Positions 45,886 through 54,001 of a stretch of 64,000 nucleotides of DNA are shown one piece after another. Position numbers and translations under genes: made by a program. Positions within the stretch are counted from its first letter, which is position 1; the number at the start of each line of letters is the position of its first letter. The DNA comes from Sphingomonas sp. PL-96 (GTDB taxonomy: Bacteria > Pseudomonadota > Alphaproteobacteria > Sphingomonadales > Sphingomonadaceae), in contig NZ_JAJFET010000007.1 of assembly GCF_020707215.1 (NCBI RefSeq), forward strand, positions 62,001 to 126,000. Reading direction: 5' to 3'. The notes under the pieces are model-generated. The model ran no database searches and was not told the origin of the DNA. It saw only the letters and a list, made by a program, of their open reading frames with translations.

Positions 45886-46479
45886 CTATCCGCGCTCGCC
45901 GACGGTGAGGCAAGCGATGACGCGCTGAACCGCAGCCCGCGTTTCGGCGAGCGGAACATCGGTCGGGATCACGAAGTCGGCGCGCGCACGCTTCTCCGCG
46001 TCGGGCAGCTGGCGTGCCAGGATGACGTCGAGCCGTGCCTGCGTCATGCCGGGGCGGGCGAGCACCCGCTGCCGCTGAACCTCCGCCTCGGCGCTCACCA
46101 CCGCCACCTTGTCGACATAGCGCTCGCCCCCCGTCTCATAGAGCAGGGGAACATCGAACAGCAGCAGCGACGCGGAGCCATGATCGCGGACAAAAGCGGC
46201 GCGTTCCTCCGCCACCGCCGGGTGGACGATCGCCTCCAGCCGGGCGAGCGCCGCCGGATCGCCCAGCACGGCTTCGCCCAGGGCAGTGCGATCGACCCCG
46301 GCCACGCCGGTCGTGTCGGGAAACGCCGCCTCGATTGCCCCGACCAGCCGCCCGGCCGGTCCCTGCAACCGGTGCACGGCAGCATCGGCGTCGAAAACCG
46401 GCACGCCCGCATCTGCGAACATCGTCGCCACGGTCGACTTGCCCATGCCGATCGACCCGGTGAGGCCGAGCCGGATCAT
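45886..46479 (-). CDS. coaE: Dephospho-CoA kinase
   Basis: A 197-residue kinase that completes coenzyme A synthesis. The P-loop is [16 protein letters not shown] (Walker A from residue 7), followed by [26 protein letters not shown] and [24 protein letters not shown] overlap with aroE fixes the start at 46479. Fourth in the ppsR-maf-aroE-coaE-dnaQ operon. Confidence 0.96.
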   Translation of the reverse strand: MIRLGLTGSIGMGKSTVATMFADAGVPVFDADAAVHRLQGPAGRLVGAIEAAFPDTTGVAGVDRTALGEAVLGDPAALARLEAIVHPAVAEERAAFVRDHGSASLLLFDVPLLYETGGERYVDKVAVVSAEAEVQRQRVLARPGMTQARLDVILARQLPDAEKRARADFVIPTDVPLAETRAAVQRVIACLTVGERG

Positions 46480-47288
46480 GCCAGCAGCAGCGCGCGCAGT
46501 TCCTCGTCCCGGTCGCGCGGGGGCTGGGCGTCGAACAGGATCTCGAACGCGAGCGCCGCCTGGCCGATCAGCATCTCCAGCCCGTCGACCGTCTCCAGCC
46601 CGCGCGCGTGCGCGGCGGTGAGCAGCGGGGTTTCGAGCGGCGCATAGACGACGTCGTAAACCACCGCGTCCTCGGGCAGCGGCGCCAGGTCGAGGTCGAG
46701 CGGCGGCTGGCCGGTCATGCCGAGCGAGCTCGCATTCACCAGCAGCCTGGCGGCCGGTACGGGCGCGGAGAGGGGGAGTGCGTCGCCCTTCAGGCCAAAG
46801 GCGGCGAGCAGCGCCGCCCCCTTCAGCGGGTTACGATTGAGCAGCGTCACCCGGCCGACGCCCAGCTTCGACAGCGCGAACAGGATCGCGCGGGCTGCAC
46901 CACCCGCACCGACGACGCAGATCGGCGCGCCTTCCAGCTCCAGCCCCGCGATCGGCGCGTAAAATCCGCCGGCGTCGGTGTTGGTGCCGACCAAGCTGCC
47001 GTCACCATCGCGGAACACGGTGTTGATCGCGCCAATCGACTGGCGCACGCCGCCGCGATCCTCGACATGGTCGAGCGCCGCCGTCTTGTGGGGCAGGGTG
47101 ATGTTGCACCCGCGCCAGGCGGGATCGGCGCGCCGCTCGGCGAAATAGGCCTCCAGCCCCTCGGCCGTGACATGGGTCGCGCGATAGTCGCCTTCCATCG
47201 CCAGCGCGTCGAGCCAGAAGCGGTGGATGCGTGGCGACTTGGAATGGGCGATCGGATCGCCGATCACTTCGGCATAAGGCTGAGTCAC
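46476..47288 (-). CDS. aroE: Shikimate dehydrogenase
   Basis: A 270-residue NADP-dependent enzyme of aromatic amino acid synthesis. Motifs: [40 protein letters not shown] (catalytic Lys), [10 protein letters not shown], the Rossmann loop [19 protein letters not shown] and [13 protein letters not shown]. The start is the GTG at 47288, which overlaps the TGA of maf (GTGA); there is no suitable ATG. Third in the operon. Confidence 0.95.
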   Translation of the reverse strand: MTQPYAEVIGDPIAHSKSPRIHRFWLDALAMEGDYRATHVTAEGLEAYFAERRADPAWRGCNITLPHKTAALDHVEDRGGVRQSIGAINTVFRDGDGSLVGTNTDAGGFYAPIAGLELEGAPICVVGAGGAARAILFALSKLGVGRVTLLNRNPLKGAALLAAFGLKGDALPLSAPVPAARLLVNASSLGMTGQPPLDLDLAPLPEDAVVYDVVYAPLETPLLTAAHARGLETVDGLEMLIGQAALAFEILFDAQPPRDRDEELRALLLA

Positions 47289-47893
47289 GACAACAACACT
47301 CCTCGATCGCGCAGATAGCCGGCAAGCGGCAGCAGCGGCAGGCCGAGAATGGTCCAGTGATCCCCCTCGACGCGGTGGAACAGCTGCGCACCCATTGCCT
47401 CCACCCGATAGCAACCGACGCAGCCGGAAATCGCCGGCCATTCGGCCGCCAGATAGGATTCGATAAAGGCGTCGGACAGCGGCCGGACGTGCAGGCGGGC
47501 ATGGCCGATGTGGCGCCACACCGGCCGGCCGCCCTCGACGATCACCGCCGCGCTGTAGAGATCGTGGCGCGCGCCGGACAGGCGCCGCAGCTGCGCAGCG
47601 GCATCGACGCGATCGGCCGGCTTGTCGAGCAGGCTGCCGTCGGGTGCGACGACGACGGAATCGGCGCCCAGCACCAGCCCGCCCGATACTCGCGTGTTCG
47701 CGCGGACCGCCTTCAGCTCGGCGAGCGCATCGGCGAAGTCGCGAGGCGCCAGCCCCTCGGCCAGAAGCGCCGCCTTGGCCGCTTCCTCGTCGAGGCCGTT
47801 GGCAACCGCGTCATGCGCGATCCCGGCCGCCGCGAGCATCGCTCGCCGCGACGCGCTTTGCGAGGCGAGCACCAGGCGCAGACTGTTGCTCAC
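47285..47893 (-). CDS. maf: Maf-family nucleotide pyrophosphatase
   Basis: A 202-residue Maf protein, which hydrolyses dTTP, UTP or modified nucleoside triphosphates. LRLVLASQSASRRAMLAAAG is the N-terminal signature (usual LAS.SPRR), VLGADSVVVAPDG and DKPADRVDAAAQLRRLSGARH follow. The start is the GTG at 47893, overlapping the ppsR stop (GTGA). Second gene of the operon. Substrate specificity cannot be fixed by eye. Confidence 0.93.
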   Translation of the reverse strand: MSNSLRLVLASQSASRRAMLAAAGIAHDAVANGLDEEAAKAALLAEGLAPRDFADALAELKAVRANTRVSGGLVLGADSVVVAPDGSLLDKPADRVDAAAQLRRLSGARHDLYSAAVIVEGGRPVWRHIGHARLHVRPLSDAFIESYLAAEWPAISGCVGCYRVEAMGAQLFHRVEGDHWTILGLPLLPLAGYLRDRGVLLS

Positions 47894-48705
47894 GATCGGT
47901 CGCCCTTTCGTTCCTGATAGAGGGTGATGATCGCCGCCGCCGTTTCCTCGATCGAGCGGCGGGTGACGTCGATCACGGGCCAGCCATTGTCCGCGAACAT
48001 CCGCCGCGCAAACGCGATCTCGCGCGCGACCGAGTCCTGCTCGACATAGTCGGTGTCCGGCGCCTGGTTGAGCGACAGCAGCCGGTTGCGGCGAATCTGG
48101 ATCAGCCGGTCGGCGCTGGTGGTGAGCCCGACGATCATCGGCCGCTTCAGCGAATAGAGCGCGGTCGGCGGCGGCGATTCCACCACGATCGGGATGTTCG
48201 CAGTCTTGTAGCCGCGGTTGGCGAGATAGATCGACGTGGGCGTCTTGGACGATCGCGACACCCCGGCGAGCAGGATGTCCGCCTCTTCCCATTCTTCCCA
48301 CAGCACCCCGTCGTCGTGAGCAATGGTGAACTGAATCGCATCCACCCGCGCGAAATAGGCGGCATCGAGCATGTGCTGCCGTCCCGGCCGCGCTTTCGCC
48401 TCCTGGCCGAGCAGGCTGGAGAGCGCGTGGCTCACCCCGTCGAGCGGGGCCACCGCCGGCAGCCCCATCGCCCGGCAGCGCGCCTCCAGCGTCTTGCGGA
48501 CTTCCGCATTCACCAGCGTGAACAGCACGATGCCCGGATTATGGGCGATTTCCTGGAGGATCCGCTCGAGGTGCGTCTGGCTGCGCACCATGGGCCAGAA
48601 GTGGCGGAGCGTCTCGACCCCGTCGAACTGCGCCAGCGCCGCCTTGGCGATGTTCTCCAGCGTCTCTCCCGTGGAGTCCGACAGGAGGTGCAGGTGCAGC
48701 CGCAT
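47890..48705 (-). CDS. ppsR: Pyruvate phosphate dikinase regulatory protein (DUF299)
   Basis: A 271-residue bifunctional serine/threonine kinase and phosphorylase that switches pyruvate phosphate dikinase or PEP synthase off and on. The P-loop is LLAGVSRSSKTPTSIYLANR; the N terminus MRLHLHLLSDSTGETLENIA is conserved. In Caulobacter a DUF299 gene likewise borders the origin opposite hemE. First gene of a five-gene minus-strand operon; its ATG lies at the left edge of the putative oriC. Confidence 0.95.
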   Translation of the reverse strand: MRLHLHLLSDSTGETLENIAKAALAQFDGVETLRHFWPMVRSQTHLERILQEIAHNPGIVLFTLVNAEVRKTLEARCRAMGLPAVAPLDGVSHALSSLLGQEAKARPGRQHMLDAAYFARVDAIQFTIAHDDGVLWEEWEEADILLAGVSRSSKTPTSIYLANRGYKTANIPIVVESPPPTALYSLKRPMIVGLTTSADRLIQIRRNRLLSLNQAPDTDYVEQDSVAREIAFARRMFADNGWPVIDVTRRSIEETAAAIITLYQERKGDRS

Positions 48706-49010
48706 GGCTCAGCGGGACAAATCTGTGGACAACATGGGGACAACCGCTAGCGCAACCCGAACCCCCGGCCAAGCCAGCCGATCCGTCCACATTTCCCCGG
48801 ATCCGTCCACAGCTGCATCGACAGCGTGCGATTCCGCCCCCAGGCTGTGGATAGTGTGGATAACCGAATCCGAATCTGCACGGTCGCGCTGACTCTGTCC
48901 CCGTCAAGCTGTTGGCAATTTGGGGACGGAAGCATAAACCCCGGCTTCCCCACGCCAACAACCACCACCTCCTTCATTCTTTGAATCTTCTTTTCTGTAG
49001 AGGCACGACG
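48706..49010. other. oriC: Putative chromosomal replication origin (oriC)
   Basis: The 305-bp gap between ppsR (minus) and hemE (plus) has no gene. It holds a perfect DnaA box TTATCCACA (minus strand, 48855-48863), an adjacent one with one mismatch (48846-48854), TTGTCCACA on the minus strand at 48724-48732, and weaker CCGTCCACA at 48783-48791 and 48803-48811. Four GANTC sites (48830, 48866, 48872, 48983), targets of the CcrM methylase, lie within 160 bp. The right end (about 48970-49003) is AT-richer and could be the unwinding element. The Caulobacter origin is known to lie next to hemE. Genes on both sides run away from this gap, and parS sites with parAB lie 6-9 kb to the right. Confidence 0.85.
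48846..48863 (-). promoter_or_regulatory. Tandem DnaA boxes
   Basis: Two directly abutting 9-mers, read on the minus strand as TTATCCACA (48855-48863, perfect consensus) and CTATCCACA (48846-48854, one mismatch). Immediate tandem arrangement favours cooperative DnaA binding. Confidence 0.85.
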
Positions 49011-50051
49011 CTGACTCAGACTCCGACGCCCAAGCCGCTGCTCGAAACCCTGCGCGGCACCCGCCAGGCTACCCCGCCGCTCTGGCTCATGCGTCAGGCC
49101 GGGCGGTACCTGCCCGAGTATCGCGCGCTGCGTGCCGAAAAGGGCGGATTCCTCGACCTGGTGAACGACAGCGAAGCCGCCGCGGAAGTGACCCTCCAGC
49201 CGCTGCGCCGCTTCGGGTTCGACGGGTCGATCCTGTTTTCCGACATCCTGGTGGTGCCCAATGCGTTGGGACAGGACCTGTGGTTCGAAACCGGCGAGGG
49301 GCCGCGGCTTGCGCCCAGGATCAACCGCGACACGCTGGAAACGCTGGTTGCGGCTCCCAATCGGCTGGAACCGGTCTATGGCACCGTTCGGCACGTAAAG
49401 GCGGCGCTGGACCCCGCGGTGACCTTCCTGGGCTTTGCAGGAGCTCCCTGGACCGTCGCCACCTATATGATCGCAGGCCAGGGCAGCCGCGAGCAGGCGG
49501 AGGCGCGACGGCTAGCCTATGCCGATCCGGCGCTGATGGAAGCGATCCTCGACCGCATCGTCACGCTCACGATCGACTATCTGTCGGCGCAGATCGAGGC
49601 GGGCGTCGATGCGGTGCAGCTGTTCGACAGCTGGGCGGGAAGTCTCTCCCCCGAGCAGTTCGAGCGCTGGGTGATCGCGCCGACCCGGCAGATCGTCGAC
49701 GCGGTCAGGGCGCGCCACCCCGACACGCCGATCATCGGGTTCCCCAAGGGCGCCGGCGGCAAGCTGGTCGCCTATGCCGCCGCGACGGGCGTCGATGCGA
49801 TCGGCCTGGACGAAACGGTCGATCCGGTCTGGGCCAACAAGGTCCTGCCGCGTGACCTGCCGGTGCAGGGCAATCTCGATCCGCTGGCGCTGATCGCGGG
49901 CGGCGAGACGCTGGACCGCGCCGTAGACCGGATCCTTGCGGCGTTCGCCGATCGGCCGCACATCTTCAACCTGGGCCATGGCATCCAGCAGGACACGCCG
50001 ATCGCGCATGTCGAACAGCTGGTGGCACGCGTCCGCAGGAGCCAAGCATGA
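49011..50051 (+). CDS. hemE: Uroporphyrinogen decarboxylase
   Basis: A 346-residue enzyme that decarboxylates uroporphyrinogen III to coproporphyrinogen III in heme synthesis. Motifs: PPLWLMRQAGRYLPEYR, FSDILVVPNALGQDL, FAGAPWTVATYMIAGQGS, LFDSWAGSLSPEQFERWV and FNLGHGIQQDTP. No ATG lies in frame; the frame is open from 48912. The best start is a CTG at 49011 with AGAGG eight bases before it, giving LTQTPTPKPLLETLRGTRQA; a TTG at 48981 is an alternative. First gene right of the putative origin. ATGA overlap with hemJ. Confidence 0.93.
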   Translation: MTQTPTPKPLLETLRGTRQATPPLWLMRQAGRYLPEYRALRAEKGGFLDLVNDSEAAAEVTLQPLRRFGFDGSILFSDILVVPNALGQDLWFETGEGPRLAPRINRDTLETLVAAPNRLEPVYGTVRHVKAALDPAVTFLGFAGAPWTVATYMIAGQGSREQAEARRLAYADPALMEAILDRIVTLTIDYLSAQIEAGVDAVQLFDSWAGSLSPEQFERWVIAPTRQIVDAVRARHPDTPIIGFPKGAGGKLVAYAAATGVDAIGLDETVDPVWANKVLPRDLPVQGNLDPLALIAGGETLDRAVDRILAAFADRPHIFNLGHGIQQDTPIAHVEQLVARVRRSQA

Positions 50052-50503
50052 CCAATTTCCTCGGGTCCGCCTATCTTTGGGTCAAGGCGGCGCATGTCAT
50101 CTTCATGGTGTTCTGGATGGCGGGGCTGTTCATTCTGCCGCGCTACCTGGTCCATCATCAGGAAGGGCTGGACGATCCCGCCGAGCGGCCGCGCTGGATC
50201 GCACGCGAGGCGAAGCTGCGCGCGATGATCCTGACGCCGTCGATGATCGCGGTGTGGGTGCTCGGCGTCGCGCTCGCCGCCAATGCGGGACTGTTCGACG
50301 GGCAGCCGGGGCTAGGCTGGTTGCACGCCAAGCTGCTCTTCGTGGTGCTGCTGACCGGCTATCATGGCTGGGCGGTGGCCTATACGCGCAAGCTCGCCGC
50401 GGGTCGCCCGACCCTCTCCGCCGCGCGGTTGCGGATGTTCAACGAGGTTCCGGCGCTACTGGTCGCGGTGATCGTTGCGCTGGTGATCGTGAAGCCCTTT
50501 TAA
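50048..50503 (+). CDS. hemJ: Protoporphyrinogen IX oxidase HemJ
   Basis: A 151-residue membrane protein of the HemJ (UPF0093) family that oxidises protoporphyrinogen IX in organisms without HemG or HemY. Four hydrophobic segments; the heme-ligand-type His is in LWVKAAHVIFMVFWMAGLFI, and LPRYLVHHQEG, KLLFVVLLTGYHGW and RMFNEVPALLVAVIVALVIV are typical. It overlaps hemE by four bases and is functionally coupled to it. Confidence 0.93.
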   Translation: MTNFLGSAYLWVKAAHVIFMVFWMAGLFILPRYLVHHQEGLDDPAERPRWIAREAKLRAMILTPSMIAVWVLGVALAANAGLFDGQPGLGWLHAKLLFVVLLTGYHGWAVAYTRKLAAGRPTLSAARLRMFNEVPALLVAVIVALVIVKPF

Positions 50504-50566
50504 GCCAAACCCCATCGTTTCGGCGGGCAGGGGGCGCTTTCGGTCGCGTCCTCCCGCGGTCTCTGC

Positions 50567-50595
50567 TTGACTTGCACAGGGCGCGAACCTAACCC
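50567..50595 (+). promoter_or_regulatory. Candidate promoter of rho
   Basis: TTGACT (50567-50572), 17 bases, TAACCC (50590-50595), close to the alphaproteobacterial housekeeping pattern. Transcription would begin near 50602, leaving a leader of about 115 bases that is rich in C and T (CGTTTCTTTTCC, CCCTTCTTCTCGCC, CTCCTCCCTTT), as expected of Rho loading sites. Confidence 0.45.
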
Positions 50596-50718
50596 GCGCC
50601 AACGAGTGGGCTCCGTCCGGGGACCACGCCGTTTCTTTTCCAGCATCGTGTCGCGCCCTTCTTCTCGCCGATCGACGCTCCTCCCTTTATCCGCATCAAC
50701 GTCATTCGGATCACATCC

Positions 50719-51975
50719 ATGCACCTCAAGGACCTCAAGAAGCACGCGCCCGCAGACCTCGTCACCATGGCCGAGGAACTGGGCGTCGAAGGCGCGTCGA
50801 CGATGCGCAAGCAGGACCTGATGTTCGCGATCCTGAAGGCGCAGGCCGAGAACGGCGAGCAGATCATGGGGCTGGGCACGATCGAGGTCCTGCCGGACGG
50901 CTTCGGCTTCCTGCGCTCGCCGGAGGCGAATTATCTCGCCGGGCCGGACGACATCTATGTTTCGCCCAACCAGGTCCGCAAGCACGGCCTGCGCACCGGC
51001 GACACGGTGGAAGGCGAGATTCGCGCGCCCAAGGATGGCGAGCGCTATTTCGCGCTGACCAAGCTCATCTCCGTCAACTTCGATGATCCCGATGCGGTCC
51101 GCCATCGCGTCAACTTCGACAATCTGACGCCGCTCTATCCGGAGCAGAAGCTGACGCTCGACCAGCTCGACCCGACCCAGAAGGACAAGTCGGCGCGGGT
51201 GATCGACATCGTCAGCCCGCAGGGCAAGGGCCAGCGCACGCTGATCGTTGCCCCCCCGCGCGTCGGCAAGACGGTGATGCTGCAGAACATCGCCAAGGCG
51301 ATCACCGACAATCACCCCGAGGTCTTCCTGATCGTGCTGCTGATCGACGAGCGGCCGGAAGAAGTCACCGACATGCAGCGTTCGGTACGCGGCGAGGTCG
51401 TCTCCTCGACCTTTGACGAGCCGGCGACGCGCCACGTCCAGGTGGCCGAGATGGTGATCGAAAAGGCCAAGCGCCTGGTCGAGCACAAGAAGGACGTGGT
51501 GATCCTGCTCGACTCGATCACGCGCCTGGGCCGTGCCTACAACACCGTCGTTCCCTCGTCGGGCAAGGTGCTGACCGGCGGTGTCGACGCCAACGCGCTG
51601 CAGCGGCCGAAGCGCTTCTTCGGTGCGGCCCGCAACATCGAGGAGGGCGGTTCGCTCTCCATCATCGCGACCGCGCTGATCGACACCGGCAGCCGCATGG
51701 ACGAGGTGATCTTCGAAGAGTTCAAGGGCACCGGCAACTCCGAGATCGTGCTGGACCGCAAGGTGGCGGACAAGCGCATCTTCCCCGCGCTCGACGTCGG
51801 CAAGTCGGGCACCCGCAAGGAAGAGCTGCTGGTCGACAAGGCCAAGCTGTCGAAGATGTGGGTGCTGCGCCGCATCCTCATGCAGATGGGCACCATCGAT
51901 GCGATGGAGTTCCTGCTCGACAAGATGAAGGATTCGAAGACCAACGAGGACTTCTTCGACTCGATGAACCAGTAA
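50719..51975 (+). CDS. rho: Transcription termination factor Rho
   Basis: A 418-residue hexameric RNA helicase. N-terminal residues 1-45 are the Rho_N helix region, then the cold-shock-like RNA-binding domain ([37 protein letters not shown]), the ATPase Walker A in [18 protein letters not shown], Walker B in [19 protein letters not shown] and the Q-loop/R-loop regions ([20 protein letters not shown]). Normal length. Preceded by a C/T-rich leader and candidate promoter. Confidence 0.97.
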   Translation: MHLKDLKKHAPADLVTMAEELGVEGASTMRKQDLMFAILKAQAENGEQIMGLGTIEVLPDGFGFLRSPEANYLAGPDDIYVSPNQVRKHGLRTGDTVEGEIRAPKDGERYFALTKLISVNFDDPDAVRHRVNFDNLTPLYPEQKLTLDQLDPTQKDKSARVIDIVSPQGKGQRTLIVAPPRVGKTVMLQNIAKAITDNHPEVFLIVLLIDERPEEVTDMQRSVRGEVVSSTFDEPATRHVQVAEMVIEKAKRLVEHKKDVVILLDSITRLGRAYNTVVPSSGKVLTGGVDANALQRPKRFFGAARNIEEGGSLSIIATALIDTGSRMDEVIFEEFKGTGNSEIVLDRKVADKRIFPALDVGKSGTRKEELLVDKAKLSKMWVLRRILMQMGTIDAMEFLLDKMKDSKTNEDFFDSMNQ

Positions 51976-51995
51976 GCGCGACCACCGCGTCCTGG

Positions 51996-52050
51996 GTCGG
52001 CCCGCCGGCCGGTCGAATCCTCCGCGGGATCGGCCGGCGTGCGGGCCGAT
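51996..52050 (+). terminator. Large hairpin downstream of rho
   Basis: GTCGGCCCGC (51996-52005) with CGGCCG (52006-52011) pairs with CGGCCG (52031-52036) and GCGGGCCGAT (52041-52050), enclosing about 19 bases. No T-run follows. It lies 20 bases after the rho stop. Confidence 0.4.
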
Positions 52051-52168
52051 CGTGTATCTGGCGCAGGCGGAGGGGAATCCTGCCGCTTGTGTCACGAAAC
52101 ATTGCTGCGAACGCCGGTGCTCGTCGTTCGGGCTTTGCGCTTGCCCAGCCGCAGACTAGGATTTGCGG

Positions 52169-52900
52169 ATGCTAGACCTTCTTTCGCACCTCAGCATCGC
52201 CGCCACGGCGGTGCCGGCCGGGCCGGGATCCCCGGCCGACATCTGGAACCATATCGTCGCGGACTTCAGCAACATCGGCTCGCCTGCGGCGCTGTCGGCG
52301 TTCCTGCAGGTCCTGATGATCGACGTGGTGCTTGCCGGCGACAACGCGATCGTCGTGGGCGCGCTCGCCGCCGGCCTGCCGGTCGATCAGCGCAAGAAGG
52401 TGATCCTGATCGGCATCATCGCCGCGCTGGTGCTCCGCATCGCCTTTGCGCTGGTGGTGAGCTGGCTGCTCGGCATCATCGGCCTGATCTTTGCCGGCGG
52501 CGTGCTGCTGCTATGGGTGGCGTGGAAGATGTGGCGCGAACTCCGCCCCGTCGGCGGCCCGGGTTCGCCGGAGGTCGAGGGCGACGAGACCGAGGGCATT
52601 CGCCCCGCCAAGAGCTTCGCCGCCGCCGCCTGGGCGGTTGCGGTGGCCGACGTCTCGATGAGCCTCGACAATGTGCTGGCGGTGGCAGGTGCTGCGCGAG
52701 ACCATCCGGGCATCCTGATCATCGGCCTGCTGCTGTCGGTCGCGCTGATGGGGATCGCCGCCAACCTGATCGCCAAGTACATCGAGCGCTATCGCTGGAT
52801 CGCCTATCTGGGCCTCGCCGTGATCCTCTATGTCGCGGTTAAGATGATCTATGAGGGCGTGACCGACCAGCATGTCGGCCTGCTCCAGCTGTTCGTCTGA
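52169..52900 (+). CDS. TerC/YjbE-family integral membrane protein
   Basis: A 243-residue membrane protein with about seven hydrophobic segments. The conserved acidic residues of TerC-type ion transporters are in MIDVVLAGDNAIVVGALAAG and VSMSLDNVLAVAGAARDH. Family members export manganese or protect secreted metalloproteins; the exact role here is open. The ATG at 52169 follows AGGA by six or seven bases. I looked for the manganese (yybP-ykoY) riboswitch upstream and do not see it. Followed by a strong bidirectional terminator. Confidence 0.9.
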   Translation: MLDLLSHLSIAATAVPAGPGSPADIWNHIVADFSNIGSPAALSAFLQVLMIDVVLAGDNAIVVGALAAGLPVDQRKKVILIGIIAALVLRIAFALVVSWLLGIIGLIFAGGVLLLWVAWKMWRELRPVGGPGSPEVEGDETEGIRPAKSFAAAAWAVAVADVSMSLDNVLAVAGAARDHPGILIIGLLLSVALMGIAANLIAKYIERYRWIAYLGLAVILYVAVKMIYEGVTDQHVGLLQLFV

Positions 52901-52928
52901 TCGAGCGGCACGAGGAAGAAAAAGGGAA

Positions 52929-52954
52929 GGGGCGGCCATGGGCCGCCCCTTTTT
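52929..52954. terminator. Bidirectional intrinsic terminator
   Basis: GGGGCGGCC (52929-52937), loop ATG, GGCCGCCCC (52941-52949), followed by TTTTT and preceded by an A-rich tract (about 52914-52923), so it can end both the TerC gene and the convergent hydrolase gene. Confidence 0.85.
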
Positions 52955-52958
52955 CGTT

Positions 52959-53654
52959 TCAGCCAAGCGCCTCGGCGAGGAACGCCGCCGTGCGTTCGTC
53001 GGCAAGCCGGGCGGCAGCCTCGGAGCGGCGCTCGCCCAGCTCGGTTGCAAAGCCATGGTCCTCGCCCGGATAGTCGTGCAGCGTCACGCGGGGGTGGTCG
53101 TCGAGCCCGGCGTGCATGGCCGCCTGAACCTCAGCCGACACGAAGTGATCGGCGCCGGCGATATGAAGCATCAGCGGGTGCGCGATCGCATGCTTCTCGT
53201 CGAGCAGCCCGTCGATGCCCACCGCGTAATAGCCGACGCTCGCGTCGATGTCGGTGCGTGCCGCCGTCATATAGGCGAGCCGCCCGCCCAGGCAGAAGCC
53301 GATCGCACCCACCTTGCCGCCTGAGACCAGCGCCCGCGCCGTGCGGATCGTAGCCTCGATGTCGGCGATCGCGGTCGCCTGATCGAACTGGCCCATCAGC
53401 TCCAGCGCGCGAGCCATCTCTTCCGGCACGTCGGGGTTGAGGTTGATGCCCGGCGCGATCCGCCAGAACAGGTCCGGCGCAATCGCCAGATAGCCCTGTT
53501 CGGCCAGGCGGTCGCACTTGGCGCGGATGCCGGGGTTCACGCCAAAGATCTCCTGGATCACGATCACCGCCGCACGGGGCGTGCCGGCCGGATCGGCGCG
53601 ATAGGCGGAGAAGCGGCCAGTGCCATCAAGCGTGTCGATCAAAAGCGTTGCCAT
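52959..53654 (-). CDS. Dienelactone-hydrolase-family protein
   Basis: A 231-residue alpha/beta hydrolase. The Cys nucleophile is in GAIGFCLGGRLAYMTAA, the Asp near LHIAGADHFVS and the His in YPGEDHGFATE, the Cys-Asp-His triad of dienelactone hydrolases. The N-terminal part has VIVIQEIFGVNPGIRAKCDR, typical of the family. The natural substrate is not evident; no aromatic catabolic genes are nearby. The ATG at 53654 gives MATLLIDTLDGTGRFSAYRA. Divergent from the DUF6489 gene. Confidence 0.92.
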   Translation of the reverse strand: MATLLIDTLDGTGRFSAYRADPAGTPRAAVIVIQEIFGVNPGIRAKCDRLAEQGYLAIAPDLFWRIAPGINLNPDVPEEMARALELMGQFDQATAIADIEATIRTARALVSGGKVGAIGFCLGGRLAYMTAARTDIDASVGYYAVGIDGLLDEKHAIAHPLMLHIAGADHFVSAEVQAAMHAGLDDHPRVTLHDYPGEDHGFATELGERRSEAAARLADERTAAFLAEALG

Positions 53655-53765
53655 GGGGGTTCCTCGTGTTTGAACCATGCTTTGTTTGCAGGATCGCCTG
53701 CGTCCGGCGCATAGCGAGGCGCACGCTAGGCAATGGCGCCGGGGCCCTCAAGCGGAGACAGGCCG

Positions 53766-53996
53766 ATGAAGATCAACGTAGAGGTGGATTGCACACCGGA
53801 GGAGGCGCGGCGCGCAATGGGCTTGCCCGATTTCACGCCCGTCCATGAACGCTATGTCGCGATGCTAAGCGAAACGATCGAAAAGGGGGCGAGCCCGGAG
53901 ATGCTCAACGAGCTGATGCGCCACTGGGCGCCGATGGGCGAGGCCGGCATGAACTTCTGGCGCAAGATGTTCGAGAGCGCGGGCCGGTCCGGCTGA
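53766..53996 (+). CDS. DUF6489-family protein
   Basis: A 76-residue protein: MKINVEVDCTPEEARRAMGL, PDFTPVHERYVAMLSETIEK and APMGEAGMNFWRKMFESAGR. This family (DUF6489) is found upstream of mnmE in sphingomonads and has no known function. It lies five bases before mnmE, so the two are cotranscribed. GGAG and AGG stand before the ATG. Confidence 0.85.
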   Translation: MKINVEVDCTPEEARRAMGLPDFTPVHERYVAMLSETIEKGASPEMLNELMRHWAPMGEAGMNFWRKMFESAGRSG

Positions 53997-54001
53997 CGCG
54001 C

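Noticed and set aside
51976..52168. A manganese (yybP-ykoY) riboswitch before the TerC-family gene
   Set aside because: The conserved riboswitch core is not visible; the gap holds only a GC-rich hairpin.
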